Position numbers and translations under genes: made by a program. Below are positions 8,597-17,988 of a stretch of 64,000 bases of DNA, piece after piece (position 1 is the first letter of the stretch; every line of letters begins with the position of its first letter). This DNA is from Pseudomonadota bacterium (GTDB taxonomy: Bacteria; Pseudomonadota; Gammaproteobacteria; Steroidobacterales; Steroidobacteraceae), in NCBI GenBank assembly GCA_021851405.1, contig JAJZDW010000004.1:90738-154737 (forward strand), in the 5' to 3' direction. Below the pieces are notes generated by a model that was given only the letters and a program-made list of their open reading frames with translations, was not told where the DNA came from and did no database searches.

Positions 8597-10075
8597 ATGA
8601 CACCAGCGGAAAATCTGGCGCCGCTCCCGGAGACCGGCGCGCCATCATCGGTCGGCCTCGCCGCCGAGGCGGGTCCGTTCGTGATCAACCTGTGCTCCTC
8701 GAGCACGCCCATGGCGCTGCCGCGCGCCGACCTGCCCGAACTGAGCCGCTTCACGTTCTTCGTGAGCCGCCGCTTCGAGGAAGGCCGCGAGCGGTTCCGT
8801 CTGCACATGGGATTCTTCACCACTCAGACCGAAGCGGAGAGCTGGCTCGGGCTGGTGCGCGAGATTTATCCGGGCGCCTGGGCCGGCGAAGCGCCCGGGA
8901 AGAAGCTGCGCGCCCGCGCCGTGGCGGATGCCGAGGCGCAGGCGGCCCATGCGGCCGGCCCGCATTCGCTCGCGCCCCAGGTCGAGCCGCCGGTCGAGGC
9001 ACCGGTCGAGACACCGGCCCCGCTGGCGCTCTCGCTCGTTGAGGCTCCCGAAGCATCGCAGACGGTACCGACGCTGCATCCGCCTGCTGAGGCGAAAGCC
9101 GCACCCGCATCCGCATCCGCATCCGCATCCGCACCCGCGCCTGCGCCTGCGCCTGCGTCCGAGCCTGCGCCCGCGCCAGCCCCTCTCCGCGCGGCGGTCC
9201 CGCCGTCGCGCGCCGCCGCCGGCCCTGCGGGACGTGCCTCCGCGGAACCGACCCGCACACCGACCGTGTTCGGGAATTCCAACATCAAGGAAGTCTTGGC
9301 GTCCCTCGATGAGCCTCTGGAGGCGACCGGCGCGACCCGCGCATTGCCGATTCCCGAGGCGGCGCTCTCCGATGCCCAGGCGCTGCAGTACCTCGAAGGG
9401 CGTACCCCCGAGGCGCTCGCCAAGCCGGCCGCTTTCGCCGTGCAGCTGAAGTGGTCGGTGCAGCCGATCGCATTTGAGAAGCTGCCGCCGCTGGCGATCT
9501 TCAGCGCCTACACGCTGTACTGCGTCGAGGGCAGCCGCGAGGGCCGCAAGTGGTACGGGCTGCGCCTGGGATTCTTCAACGATCCGATCTCCGCCAAGCA
9601 AGTTGCGGGCTACGTCCGTTCGGAATTCCCCTCGGCCGCCGTGGTGCCCGTGAGCGGCGATGAGCGCCAGCGCGTGAGCGGGGAGTCCGGCGCGCCGCCG
9701 CCGCGCTCGGCCCCGCTGGCCGCACAGACCGTGGACCACGAGTTCAAGTTGTTCGACGAAGAGGCATCGGCTCGCGCCGGCGCGCCGCACGCGAGCGCGG
9801 CTGCGCCGCCGCCGAAGGCGCCGGTGCACGAGCTGCGGCCGGCGGCCATGGCCAAGCGAGCCTCCGGGGGCGGCAAGGTGCACGCGCGTGAGCGCCGCGC
9901 ACCGCAGACGCTGGAGGAGACTTTGGAGATTCTCGGTGCGCACGAACTGACCATCGAAGATCGGCGCGACGAGGCCGGCGATGCGCGTGGTTCGGGCGGG
10001 GCCCGCAAGGTGGAGAAGAGCACGCCGTTCACGCGGCTGCTCGAGCGGTTGGGCGAGCGAGTCCGCAAGAACTGA
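8597..10075 (+). CDS. SPOR-domain-like protein under c-di-GMP riboswitch
   Basis: A 492-aa protein without a recognisable signal peptide. Two related modules resemble SPOR-type repeats: about residues 25-100 (FVINLCSSSTP..., then RFRLHMGFFTTQTEAESWL) and about 275-355 (FAVQLKWSVQPIAFEKLP, then KWYGLRLGFFNDPISAKQV). They share the pattern xVQLxxSxxPI, then a basic-aromatic RLGFF. Between them is a long Ala/Pro/Ser-rich linker (about 130-220) encoded by hexamer repeats; the C terminus is charged. SPOR modules usually bind denuded septal peptidoglycan, but here the role is unknown. The riboswitch upstream suggests a link to c-di-GMP-controlled envelope, pilus or biofilm functions, which is inference. 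The ATG at 8597 is the first in frame after the riboswitch. Confidence 0.75.
   Translation: MTPAENLAPLPETGAPSSVGLAAEAGPFVINLCSSSTPMALPRADLPELSRFTFFVSRRFEEGRERFRLHMGFFTTQTEAESWLGLVREIYPGAWAGEAPGKKLRARAVADAEAQAAHAAGPHSLAPQVEPPVEAPVETPAPLALSLVEAPEASQTVPTLHPPAEAKAAPASASASASAPAPAPAPASEPAPAPAPLRAAVPPSRAAAGPAGRASAEPTRTPTVFGNSNIKEVLASLDEPLEATGATRALPIPEAALSDAQALQYLEGRTPEALAKPAAFAVQLKWSVQPIAFEKLPPLAIFSAYTLYCVEGSREGRKWYGLRLGFFNDPISAKQVAGYVRSEFPSAAVVPVSGDERQRVSGESGAPPPRSAPLAAQTVDHEFKLFDEEASARAGAPHASAAAPPPKAPVHELRPAAMAKRASGGGKVHARERRAPQTLEETLEILGAHELTIEDRRDEAGDARGSGGARKVEKSTPFTRLLERLGERVRKN
9106..9155 (+). repeat. In-frame hexanucleotide repeats in the SPOR protein linker
   Basis: Four head-to-tail CGCATC units (9106-9129) run into CGCACC and then about three CGCCTG units. 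They encode alternating Ala-Ser and Ala-Pro. Because the unit is 6 bp, slippage would change linker length without breaking the frame. Confidence 0.75.
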
Positions 10076-10104
10076 CGGCCCAGCGGCGGCGCAGACCTCG
10101 CCGT

Positions 10105-10407
10105 TCAGCGCGGGCCGAACAGCTTGTGCAGCTCGCTCAGCGCCTGATCGCTCGCCCCGCCGTTGCCCGCCGCGTATGCGCCGGGGCGCGGGCGGAAGAA
10201 ATCACAGAAGTTCGCCCCTTCCTTGTTGCGCACCTCCTCGGCGCTCTGCTCGCGGCAGGCGCCCGTGACGCGCGGATCGTACTCGCGGCACATCCGGCAC
10301 GCGTGCAGCTGTGCGCGGCAGTTCGGGCACTCCTCCAGGCGGCGCAGCGGTAGCGCCAGATCCGCCAGCGAGACGCCGCACTTCCAGCAGACCAGCTCGT
10401 GGGCCAT
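10105..10407 (-). CDS. Small Cys-rich zinc-ribbon-like protein
   Basis: A 100-aa protein whose N-terminal 50 residues hold three CxxC pairs (C7/C10, C27/C30, C37/C40) plus C51 and C68, a pattern that suggests one or two structural zinc or metal sites. It starts MAHELVCWKCG and ends in a non-conserved basic tail. I do not recognise a named family beyond conserved hypothetical. It lies directly behind uvrA on the same strand, with about 15 bp between uvrA's stop and this ATG, so it is probably co-transcribed; a role beside DNA repair is inference only. A second ATG 9 nt upstream (10416) is an alternative start. Confidence 0.65.
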   Translation of the reverse strand: MAHELVCWKCGVSLADLALPLRRLEECPNCRAQLHACRMCREYDPRVTGACREQSAEEVRNKEGANFCDFFRPRPGAYAAGNGGASDQALSELHKLFGPR

Positions 10408-10422
10408 GGCGGGCACTGTATC

Positions 10423-13400
10423 TCAATCCGCGTCGCAGCGCGTCGCGAGGAACTGCGCGAGCACCCGCCCGGTGTGCGAGTGCTTGGCGCGGCGCGCCAC
10501 CGCAGCCGGAGGACCTTGCGCGACGAGCCTTCCGCCGCGCTCGCCCGCCTCCGGACCCATGTCCAGGATCCAATCCGCCTCGGCCATCACATCCAAGTTG
10601 TGCTCCACCACGACCACGGTATTGCCGGCATCGACCAGTCGGTGCAGTACGTGGAGCAGCTTCTCGACATCGGCCATGTGCAGCCCCACGGTCGGCTCAT
10701 CGAGCACATAGAGTGTGTGCCGTGCCGCGCGCGCCGCGACCCCGGGGCGCTCCGGCGGCCCCGGCTCACGCACCTTGGCGAGTTCCGTGACGAGCTTGAT
10801 GCGCTGCGCTTCGCCGCCGGAGAGCGTCGGGCTCTGCTGGCCGAGCGTCAGATACCCCAAGCCGACATCCTGCAGCAGCTTCAGCGCGTGGTGGATGCGC
10901 CCATGCGCGGCAAAGAACGGCACCGCTTCGTCGACATTCATCATCAACACATCGCCGATGTTCTTGCCGCGCCAGAGCACCGAGAGCGTCTCGGCGCTGA
11001 AGCGCCGGCCGGCGCAGACATCGCAGAGCACCTTCACATCCGGCAGGAAGCTCATCTCGATGGTCTGTACGCCCTGGCCTTCACAGGCCTCGCAGCGCCC
11101 ACCGGCGGTGTTGAAGGAAAAACGGCTCGCGGTGTAGCCGCGCAGGCGCGCTTCGCTGGTGGCCGCGAAGATTCGCCGGATGTCGTCCCAGAATCCGATG
11201 TAGGTCGCCGGGCAGGAGCGCGGGGTCTTGCCGATCGGCGTCTGATCCACCTCCAGCACCCGCCCGAGGTGCTCCAGTCCGCGCACCGCGCGACAGCCGG
11301 CCAGCTCGCTGCGGCGCGGCCGGCCCGCACGCGGCGCGCTCCTGGCTCGAGCCGCCTTATCGGCCGGGCCGAGCAGGCGGCGCAGATTGGTGTAGAGCAC
11401 GTCCCGCGCAACGGTCGACTTGCCCGAACCACTCACTCCCGTGATCACCACGAGTCTCTCGAGCGGGATCTGCACATCGCCCTTGACGTTGTGCAGCGAA
11501 ACATCCTGCAACGTCAGGTGCGGGGTCTTCGCATTCGTTGCACGGCGCGGCTCGGCCGGATGACGCAACGGTCGGCGCAGGAAGCGCCCGGTGATGGAGC
11601 GGGGGTTGCGCATCAGTTCCTTCACCGTTCCGGCGCCGACGATCTGCCCGCCCTGAACGCCGGCGCCGGGGCCCAGATCCAGGATGTGATCGGCGCGGCG
11701 GATCGTATCCTCGTCATGCTCCACGACCACCAGCGTGTTGCGGTGGCTGGCGAGCTCCCCGAGCGCATCGAGCAGGATCTCGTTGTCGCGCGGATGCAGG
11801 CCGATGGTCGGCTCATCGAGCACGTAGCACACGCCCTGCAGGTTCGAGCCGAGCTGCGCGGCCAGCCGGATGCGCTGGGCCTCGCCCCCGGAGAGGGTCG
11901 GTGCCGAGCGGTCGAGCTGCAGGTAACCGAGGCCGACGCGCTCGAGAAACGCCAATCGCGAGCGGATCTCGGCGAGGAGGTCGCGCGCGATCTGCCGTTC
12001 GCGCCCCGAGAGCTTCAGCCGGCGGAAGAATTCCGCGGCGCGTCCCACCGGCTCGAGGGCCAGCGCGGCGATGGAGCGTTCGCGAAATCGCACGCTGAGC
12101 GCCACCGGGTTCAGGCGCTGGCCCGTGCAGGCCGGACAGGGCTGCGGCTCGTCTTCGAGCCAGTCATTCCACCAGTGTTCCTCGCCGCTCTGCTCGGCGT
12201 CGAATCCCGCCATCGCCACACCCGTGCCGTAGCAGCTCTCGCACCAGCCGTGCTTGGAGTTGAATGAGAACAAACGCGGATCGGGTTCGGCGAAGCTGCG
12301 CCCGCACGACGGACACGCCCGCTTGGTGGAGAACACGGTGACGCGCGCGGCAGGGGGCGCGAGCACGTGCACCAGGCCTTTGCCGAAATCCAGCGCGCGC
12401 GTGAGCGCCTGGTGCAGTTCGGTGTCGGTGCGCGCACCGATCTCGATGGTGGCCACCGGCAGCTCGATCGTGTGCTCCTTGAAGCGCGAGAGCCGTGGCC
12501 ACTTCGCGGTGGGCAGCGCGGTGCCGTCGACACGCAGGGTCTTGAACCCCTTCTTGTGCGCCCACTTGGCGAGGTCCGTGTAATAGCCCTTGCGCGCCAC
12601 GACCAGCGGTGCGAGCAGTTCGATGCGCTTGCCACGGTACTCGCGCAGCAGCCGCGCGGCGATTGACGCCGGGCTCTGCGGTTCGATCGCGAGGTCGCAT
12701 TCGGGGCAGAACTGCGTTCCGAGCTTCACGTAGAGCAGGCGCAGGAAGTGATAGATCTCCGTCAGAGTCGCCACCGTGCTCTTGCGCCCGCCGCGGCTGG
12801 TGCGCTGCTCGATGGCGACCGTCGGCGGAATGCCGAAGATCGCGTCCACGTCCGGACGGGCCGCCGGCTGCACGAACTGACGCGCGTACGCGTTCAGAGA
12901 CTCCAGGTAGCGGCGCTGACCCTCGTTGAACAGAATGTCGAAGGCGAGTGTCGATTTGCCGGAGCCGGACACCCCGGTGATCACCGTGAATCGATTGCGC
13001 GGGATGCGCGCATCGATGCTCTTGAGATTGTGCTCACGGGCATTGTGAATGACGATGTCGTGGCGCGCGGCCGGGTCAACCAGCGCTCGGCTCGGGACCG
13101 GCTCGGCGACCGTGGCGACTGACGGCACGGCCGTCGGCTCTGCGGCCAGGGAGAGCTCGTATTCCACGAGCGCCCGGGCGGTGTGCGACTCCGGGTGCGC
13201 GCGTACCTCCGCCGGCGTACCGGTGCAGACGATGGTGCCGCCTTCCTCGCCGCCTTCCGGGCCGAGGTCGATGATCCAGTCGCTCTCGCGGATCACATCG
13301 AGGTTGTGTTCGATCACGAGCAGCGAGTGGCCCGCGGCGAGCAACTTGCGAAACGCCATCAGCAGCCGCGTCACATCCTGGAAATGCAACCCCGTCGTGG

Positions 13401-16152
13401 GTTCATCGAACAGGAACAGCTTGCCTTTGTGCGTGATGCTCGAGAGCACCGAGCCTGCCTGGGCCAGATGTCCGGCGAGCTTCAGCCGTTGTGCCTCGCC
13501 GCCGGAGAGCGTTGGCACCGGTTGACCGAGGGCCACATATTCCAGGCCGACGTCCTCGAGCGGCGCCAGTCGGGCGCAGATCTCGCGCGAATCGCGAAAG
13601 AACTCCAGCGCCTGCGTAACGGTCATCTGGAGCACTTCGGCGATATTCGCGCGCCGGCCATCGGCGCCCTCGCGACGGATCTCGAGCACCTCGTCGCGGT
13701 AGCGGCGGCCGTCGCAGTCGGGGCAGCGCAGATACACATCGGAGAGGAACTGCATCTCCACGTGCTCGAAGCCGTTGCCGCTGCAGGTCGGGCAGCGTCC
13801 GTTGCCGGAGTTGAAGCTGAAGGTACCCGCGGTGTACTTGCGCTCGAGTGCGGCGGGCTCCGCGGCGAACAGCGCCCGAATGGCGTCGAATGCGCCGACG
13901 TAGCTGGCCGGGTTGGAGCGCGTCGTGCGGCCGATCGGACTCTGGTCGACCATGACGGCATCGTCGATGAGTTCCGCGCCGGCGAGCGCTGCAAACGTCC
14001 CGGGCGCCTCGGTCGGCTTGCCGTGATATTTCAGCAACGCCGGGAAGAGCACATCCTCGATCAGCGTGGATTTGCCGGAGCCGGAAACCCCGGTGACGCA
14101 TACCAGGCGTTTCAGCGGGATGCGCACCTCGAGGTTCTTCAGATTGTGCTGTGTGACGCCGCGCAGCTCTATCCAGCGGTTCGAGCGTGCCTCCGCCACG
14201 ACCTCACCCGGCGCGGCCGTGCGCGGGCTCGCACCTTCGGCCCGTTCGCTGCCGACTCGCCTGCGGCCGCTGAGGTACTCCCCGGTCACGGAGTGTGCGC
14301 TGCGGCGGATTTCGCGCGGCGTGCCGAAGAAGACGATGTCTCCGCCGCGCTCCCCGGCGCCGGGGCCCAGATCGAGGATGCGGTCGGCCTCGAGCATGAT
14401 CTGCGGATCGTGCTCGACGACCAGCAGCGAGTTACCGGCGTCGCGCAGCCGCTTCATCACCGTGATGACCCGCTGCATGTCGCGCGGGTGCAGACCGATC
14501 GACGGTTCATCGAGCACGAACAGCGTATTGACCAGCGAGGTGCCGAGCGCCGTAGTGAGGTTGATGCGTTGCACCTCGCCGCCCGAGAGCGTGCGCGACT
14601 GGCGGTCGAGCGTCAGGTACCCGAGGCCGACCTCGGCGAGGTAGTCGAAACGCGCGCGGATCTGCTCGAGTAGCAGGTCGGCCGCCTCATCGAGCGGTTT
14701 CGGCAGCCGCAGCGCGCCGAAGAATTCCCGAGCCCGGCTTACCGGCAGCAGCATCAGATCGTGCAGCGAGAGTCCCGGCAGACTCTGGCGCGTCGCCTCG
14801 CTCCACTGCGTGCCGCGTGGCTGGAAGCGCGGCGCGGCGCCGAGGGTCGCGTTGGCCACGTCATGGTCGCCGACGCGCCACAGCAGACCTTGCGTCTTCA
14901 AGCGCGCTCCGCCGCAGGTCTCACATGGAGTGTAGGCGCGATAGCGTGACAACAGCACGCGCACGTGCATCTTGTAGGAGCGGCTCTCGAGCCAGGCGAA
15001 GAATCGCTTTGCGCCGTACCAGACGCCCTTGCTCCATTCGCCTTCGCCCTCGATCACCCAGTCGCGCTGCTGCGCGGACAGATCACGCCAGGGGGTATCG
15101 AGCGGGATGGCGCGCTTGCGCGCGAATTTCTCCAGGTCCTGCTGACATTCCGCGTAGGACTTCGTCTGCCACGGCTTGATGGCGCCGCCGCGCAGCGTCT
15201 TGCCGTCATCCGGCACCACCAGGCCGTAGTCCACGCCGATCACTCGGCCGAAGCCGCGGCAGGTCTCGCAGGCGCCGAGCGGCGAGTTGAACGAAAAGAG
15301 ACTGGGTGAGGGCTCCTGGTACGACAGGTCGCACTCGGCGCAGTGCAGGCCACTCGAGAAGCGCCACACGGCGAGGGTGTTGGGCGGATCGGCGTCATCG
15401 ACGGCGTGGATAGTGACCTTGCCGCGGCCCACCCGCAGCGCCGTTTCGAGCGCCTCGAGCACGCGGCTGCGCTCGGTACGCCCGGCGCGCAGACGGTCCT
15501 GGATCACCTCGAAGGTCACCGCCGGGGCCGGCGCGGTCTTGCGGCGGCCCCGTGTGCCGGCGGGCGGGGGCGCGCTCGGGCGCGGCGGGGGTTCGAGGAA
15601 GCGGGTGTACCCCTGCTTCTCGAGCAGGACGCGCACCTCTTCGGTCGTGAAGTTTCCCGGCACTTCAACCGGGAACGTGACCAGCAGGCGCGGATCCCCC
15701 GCGGCCGCCGCGCGCTCGAGCAGTTGCTGACGAATGGTCTCGGCACTGTCGCGGCGCACCGGGTGTCCGCAGTGCTGGCAGTGCAGCACCGCGGTGCGGG
15801 CGAAGAGCAGTTTGAGGTGATCGTTCAACTCGGTCATCGTGCCGACCGTGGAGCGCGAAGTGCGCACCGGGTTGGTCTGGTCGATGGCGATGGCCGGCGG
15901 AATTCCCCCGACGGTGTCGACCTGCGGCTTGTCCATGCGGTCGAGGAACTGGCGCGCGTACGGCGAGAATGTCTCCACGTAACGACGCTGGCCCTCGGCA
16001 TAGAGCGTGTCGAACACCAGGGACGATTTGCCCGAACCTGACACGCCCGTCACCACGACCAGCTCGTTGAGCGGGATATCGAGGTCGAGGTTCTTCAGGT
16101 TGTTCTGGCGTGCGCCGCGTACGCGGATGACGTCTCGAGGGGCGTCGGTCAT
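10423..16152 (-). CDS. uvrA: Double-length UvrA-type excinuclease ATPase (tandem fusion)
   Basis: A 1909-aa protein, twice the usual UvrA length of about 940. Two full UvrA-like units follow each other: about residues 1-1015 and 1025-1909. Walker A motifs GVSGSGKS occur at about 36-43, 689, 1059 and 1572, each with its own LSGGE signature and a DEPSIGLH-, DEPTTGLH- or DEPTIGLH-type Walker B. Each unit has zinc-finger cysteines, for example CETCRGFG and CPTCSGNG in the first and CESCYGTG and CEACEGQG in the second. UvrA loads UvrB at bulky DNA lesions. The first unit carries the insertions expected for damage recognition; the second is a divergent paralogue. Long UvrA fusions are known in some Proteobacteria. 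Whether this is the only UvrA in the genome cannot be seen. No clear SOS box was found upstream. Confidence 0.92.
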   Translation of the reverse strand: MTDAPRDVIRVRGARQNNLKNLDLDIPLNELVVVTGVSGSGKSSLVFDTLYAEGQRRYVETFSPYARQFLDRMDKPQVDTVGGIPPAIAIDQTNPVRTSRSTVGTMTELNDHLKLLFARTAVLHCQHCGHPVRRDSAETIRQQLLERAAAAGDPRLLVTFPVEVPGNFTTEEVRVLLEKQGYTRFLEPPPRPSAPPPAGTRGRRKTAPAPAVTFEVIQDRLRAGRTERSRVLEALETALRVGRGKVTIHAVDDADPPNTLAVWRFSSGLHCAECDLSYQEPSPSLFSFNSPLGACETCRGFGRVIGVDYGLVVPDDGKTLRGGAIKPWQTKSYAECQQDLEKFARKRAIPLDTPWRDLSAQQRDWVIEGEGEWSKGVWYGAKRFFAWLESRSYKMHVRVLLSRYRAYTPCETCGGARLKTQGLLWRVGDHDVANATLGAAPRFQPRGTQWSEATRQSLPGLSLHDLMLLPVSRAREFFGALRLPKPLDEAADLLLEQIRARFDYLAEVGLGYLTLDRQSRTLSGGEVQRINLTTALGTSLVNTLFVLDEPSIGLHPRDMQRVITVMKRLRDAGNSLLVVEHDPQIMLEADRILDLGPGAGERGGDIVFFGTPREIRRSAHSVTGEYLSGRRRVGSERAEGASPRTAAPGEVVAEARSNRWIELRGVTQHNLKNLEVRIPLKRLVCVTGVSGSGKSTLIEDVLFPALLKYHGKPTEAPGTFAALAGAELIDDAVMVDQSPIGRTTRSNPASYVGAFDAIRALFAAEPAALERKYTAGTFSFNSGNGRCPTCSGNGFEHVEMQFLSDVYLRCPDCDGRRYRDEVLEIRREGADGRRANIAEVLQMTVTQALEFFRDSREICARLAPLEDVGLEYVALGQPVPTLSGGEAQRLKLAGHLAQAGSVLSSITHKGKLFLFDEPTTGLHFQDVTRLLMAFRKLLAAGHSLLVIEHNLDVIRESDWIIDLGPEGGEEGGTIVCTGTPAEVRAHPESHTARALVEYELSLAAEPTAVPSVATVAEPVPSRALVDPAARHDIVIHNAREHNLKSIDARIPRNRFTVITGVSGSGKSTLAFDILFNEGQRRYLESLNAYARQFVQPAARPDVDAIFGIPPTVAIEQRTSRGGRKSTVATLTEIYHFLRLLYVKLGTQFCPECDLAIEPQSPASIAARLLREYRGKRIELLAPLVVARKGYYTDLAKWAHKKGFKTLRVDGTALPTAKWPRLSRFKEHTIELPVATIEIGARTDTELHQALTRALDFGKGLVHVLAPPAARVTVFSTKRACPSCGRSFAEPDPRLFSFNSKHGWCESCYGTGVAMAGFDAEQSGEEHWWNDWLEDEPQPCPACTGQRLNPVALSVRFRERSIAALALEPVGRAAEFFRRLKLSGRERQIARDLLAEIRSRLAFLERVGLGYLQLDRSAPTLSGGEAQRIRLAAQLGSNLQGVCYVLDEPTIGLHPRDNEILLDALGELASHRNTLVVVEHDEDTIRRADHILDLGPGAGVQGGQIVGAGTVKELMRNPRSITGRFLRRPLRHPAEPRRATNAKTPHLTLQDVSLHNVKGDVQIPLERLVVITGVSGSGKSTVARDVLYTNLRRLLGPADKAARARSAPRAGRPRRSELAGCRAVRGLEHLGRVLEVDQTPIGKTPRSCPATYIGFWDDIRRIFAATSEARLRGYTASRFSFNTAGGRCEACEGQGVQTIEMSFLPDVKVLCDVCAGRRFSAETLSVLWRGKNIGDVLMMNVDEAVPFFAAHGRIHHALKLLQDVGLGYLTLGQQSPTLSGGEAQRIKLVTELAKVREPGPPERPGVAARAARHTLYVLDEPTVGLHMADVEKLLHVLHRLVDAGNTVVVVEHNLDVMAEADWILDMGPEAGERGGRLVAQGPPAAVARRAKHSHTGRVLAQFLATRCDAD

Positions 16153-16546
16153 TCCTTCACCTTGCGACGGATCGTGTGGGGGCTGTCGGTGCGCGGATGA
16201 CGCACGTCCACGCTGATTCTACCGTAAAGCGCCCGGATCGGGCGGCCGTCCCGGTGCGCACATCGCGCGCTTTTTCCATACAGGACAGAGACATGCGCGG
16301 TGCTGGATGACGCGCGCCGACGTCGGGGTGACACGGGGTCGGGTCCGTCGGTCCGTCCCCCGCGGGTGCGGCCCCGGCGCGCAGGTGACAGGTGTCACGT
16401 TCCGGTCCTGACCCTTCACACTGCCGTGATGCCTCCTCACGGGCGTACGGTTGGGCAATCGGTGCCGATCTCTCGAGGTCGCTGACGTGCACGCGTCTGT
16501 CGACTACGACCGCGCACCGTGGCCGTCCAAACCGGGGAGTGTTGCC
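16153..16546. other. Intergenic region between divergent uvrA and membrane-protein gene
   Basis: About 390 bp with divergent promoters to be expected but none I can define. The open frames here are GC-rich shadows. A CTGT half-site at about 16280 lacks a proper ACAG partner, so no LexA box is claimed. GGGGAG at 16533-16538 is the ribosome site of the next gene. Confidence 0.5.
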
Positions 16547-17290
16547 ATGACCGCCCATGAACCTGCATCACCGATCGCATCGTCGAGCGCCGCATCGAGA
16601 CCCGATGCCGAGGTCGCTGCCACCGCGAACGCTCCTCGGCCCGCGATGCTGCCGATGCTGCGAGAGATGCTCATCGATGCCGGCATCCCCTGGGTTTGTT
16701 ACCAGGCGTCGATGGCCTACCTGTCTCACTCCGAGGTCGTCGCGTTGGTGATCGCGAGTGTCTTCCCGACGGTGAAGACGCTCTACGGGCTGTCTCGGCG
16801 GCGCACTCTCGATCCGGTGAGTCTGGTGATTCTCGCCGGGCTGCTGTTCGGGCTCGGCGCGTTGGCGTTCGGCGGCGGTGTGAAAATACTGCTGGTGCGT
16901 GAGTCGCTGTTCACCGGCGCATTCGGCCTCGCCTGCCTGATCTCGCTGCTCGTGCGCTCGCGCCGTCCGGTGATGTTCTATTTCGGGCGCTTCTTTGCCG
17001 CCGGCAGCGATCCGCGCCAGCGCGCGGCGTTCGATCAGAACTGGCAGTATCCGGCCTTTCGCCGCGTCCAGCGCATCATGACACTCGTCTGGGGACTGGT
17101 GTTCGTCGGGGAGTTCACGCTGCGGGTCGTATTCATCTACACCCTCTCCCCCGCGAGGGTACTCGCGGTCTCTCCGCTGGTGCTCGGCGGGGCGTCCGTG
17201 CTGACGATGCTGTGGACGTTCCGCTACGCGGCGCGTGCGAGTAAGGCCGGCGCCGCCCGTCGAGCTGCCGCCGCAGCGTTGGGGGAGTGA
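16547..17290 (+). CDS. VC0807-family integral membrane protein
   Basis: A 247-aa predicted inner-membrane protein. After an Ala/Ser-rich soluble N terminus (about 1-40) there are roughly five or six hydrophobic segments, at about 45-75, 90-110, 117-137, 178-203 and 207-228. The motif SVFPTVKTLYGLSRRRTLDP and the MFYFGRFFAAGSDP segment recall the VC0807 family of uncharacterised membrane proteins. The start at ATG 16547 is preferred because GGGGAG stands 8 nt upstream; an in-frame ATG at 16451 lacks one. Function is unknown. Its stop is very close to the next gene, so the two may share a transcript. Confidence 0.7.
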   Translation: MTAHEPASPIASSSAASRPDAEVAATANAPRPAMLPMLREMLIDAGIPWVCYQASMAYLSHSEVVALVIASVFPTVKTLYGLSRRRTLDPVSLVILAGLLFGLGALAFGGGVKILLVRESLFTGAFGLACLISLLVRSRRPVMFYFGRFFAAGSDPRQRAAFDQNWQYPAFRRVQRIMTLVWGLVFVGEFTLRVVFIYTLSPARVLAVSPLVLGGASVLTMLWTFRYAARASKAGAARRAAAAALGE

Positions 17291-17373
17291 GCGCGACGCC
17301 CCCCGTGCGCTATGATCCGGGTTGTTGCGCGCCGCAGATTTTTCACGAGGCGCCGTCCTGGAATCGCACTGCG

Positions 17374-17988
17374 GTGACCTACCACGCCCTGCTCGTCCAT
17401 CCCAGCTCGCCCGCGTCTGCGGCGCTCACCCTCGTCGCACAGGCGCAGCGGCTGCGCGCGGACGCGTTGACGCTGCGGTTCGTCCTGAGCGGACCGCTGC
17501 AGCACCTGCGCGTGCCCGCAGAAACCTCCGGTGCGCGTGCCGAGGAGCTGTGGCGGCACACCTGCTTCGAGGCCTTCGTGACGCTCGAGCACGTACCGGG
17601 GTACCTGGAATTGAACTTCTCGCCGTCACGGGCCTGGCAGGCGTATCGCTTCAGTGCGCGGCGGGTCGGGATGACGCTGGCGGAGCTGCCCGCGCCGCCA
17701 GTCCTGACGGTCGGGCACCGCGAGTGCCGAGAACCTCAAGGGCGCACGCGCCGCGCGGATGACGCCCTCGTGCTCGAGGCGCTCGTGTGTCTGCCGGCAC
17801 CCTACGCCGAGGGGCGCCACGCGCTGCAGCTCGCGCTCTGCGCGGTGCTCGAGGACGAGGCCGGCGCCCTGTCGTACTGGGCGTTGCGGCACGCGGCCGG
17901 CCGGCCCGACTTTCATCATCCGGATGCGTTTGCGCTCACGCTCGATGCCACCGACGCGGACCGCCAGCCGGTGACGGACCCGGCATGA
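17374..17988 (+). CDS. DOMON-like domain protein
   Basis: A protein of about 204 aa recognised as the DOMON-like family often found beside DUF1343. Core text is LELNFSPSRAWQAYRFSARRVGM in the middle (read in two parts, LELNFSPSR and AYRFSARR) and ALSYWALRHAAGRPDFHHPDAF near the end; DOMON-type beta-sandwiches usually bind sugars or haem. The start is uncertain: GTG 17374 gives the usual family length beginning VTYHALLVHPSSP, while an upstream GTG at 17287 would overlap the preceding stop as GTGA and add 29 residues. A TATGAT at about 17311 could be a -10 box, favouring the downstream start. The stop overlaps the DUF1343 ATG by 4 nt, implying joint function with that enzyme. Confidence 0.65.
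   Translation: MTYHALLVHPSSPASAALTLVAQAQRLRADALTLRFVLSGPLQHLRVPAETSGARAEELWRHTCFEAFVTLEHVPGYLELNFSPSRAWQAYRFSARRVGMTLAELPAPPVLTVGHRECREPQGRTRRADDALVLEALVCLPAPYAEGRHALQLALCAVLEDEAGALSYWALRHAAGRPDFHHPDAFALTLDATDADRQPVTDPA

Noticed and set aside
10399..12267. 622-codon rightward open frame
   Set aside because: It is a GC-rich shadow opposite uvrA, with no domain and strong sense for UvrA on the other strand. The same holds for 13183-14673.
16153..16300. Possible LexA box upstream of uvrA
   Set aside because: Only a CTGT half-site without a proper ACAG at the right distance.
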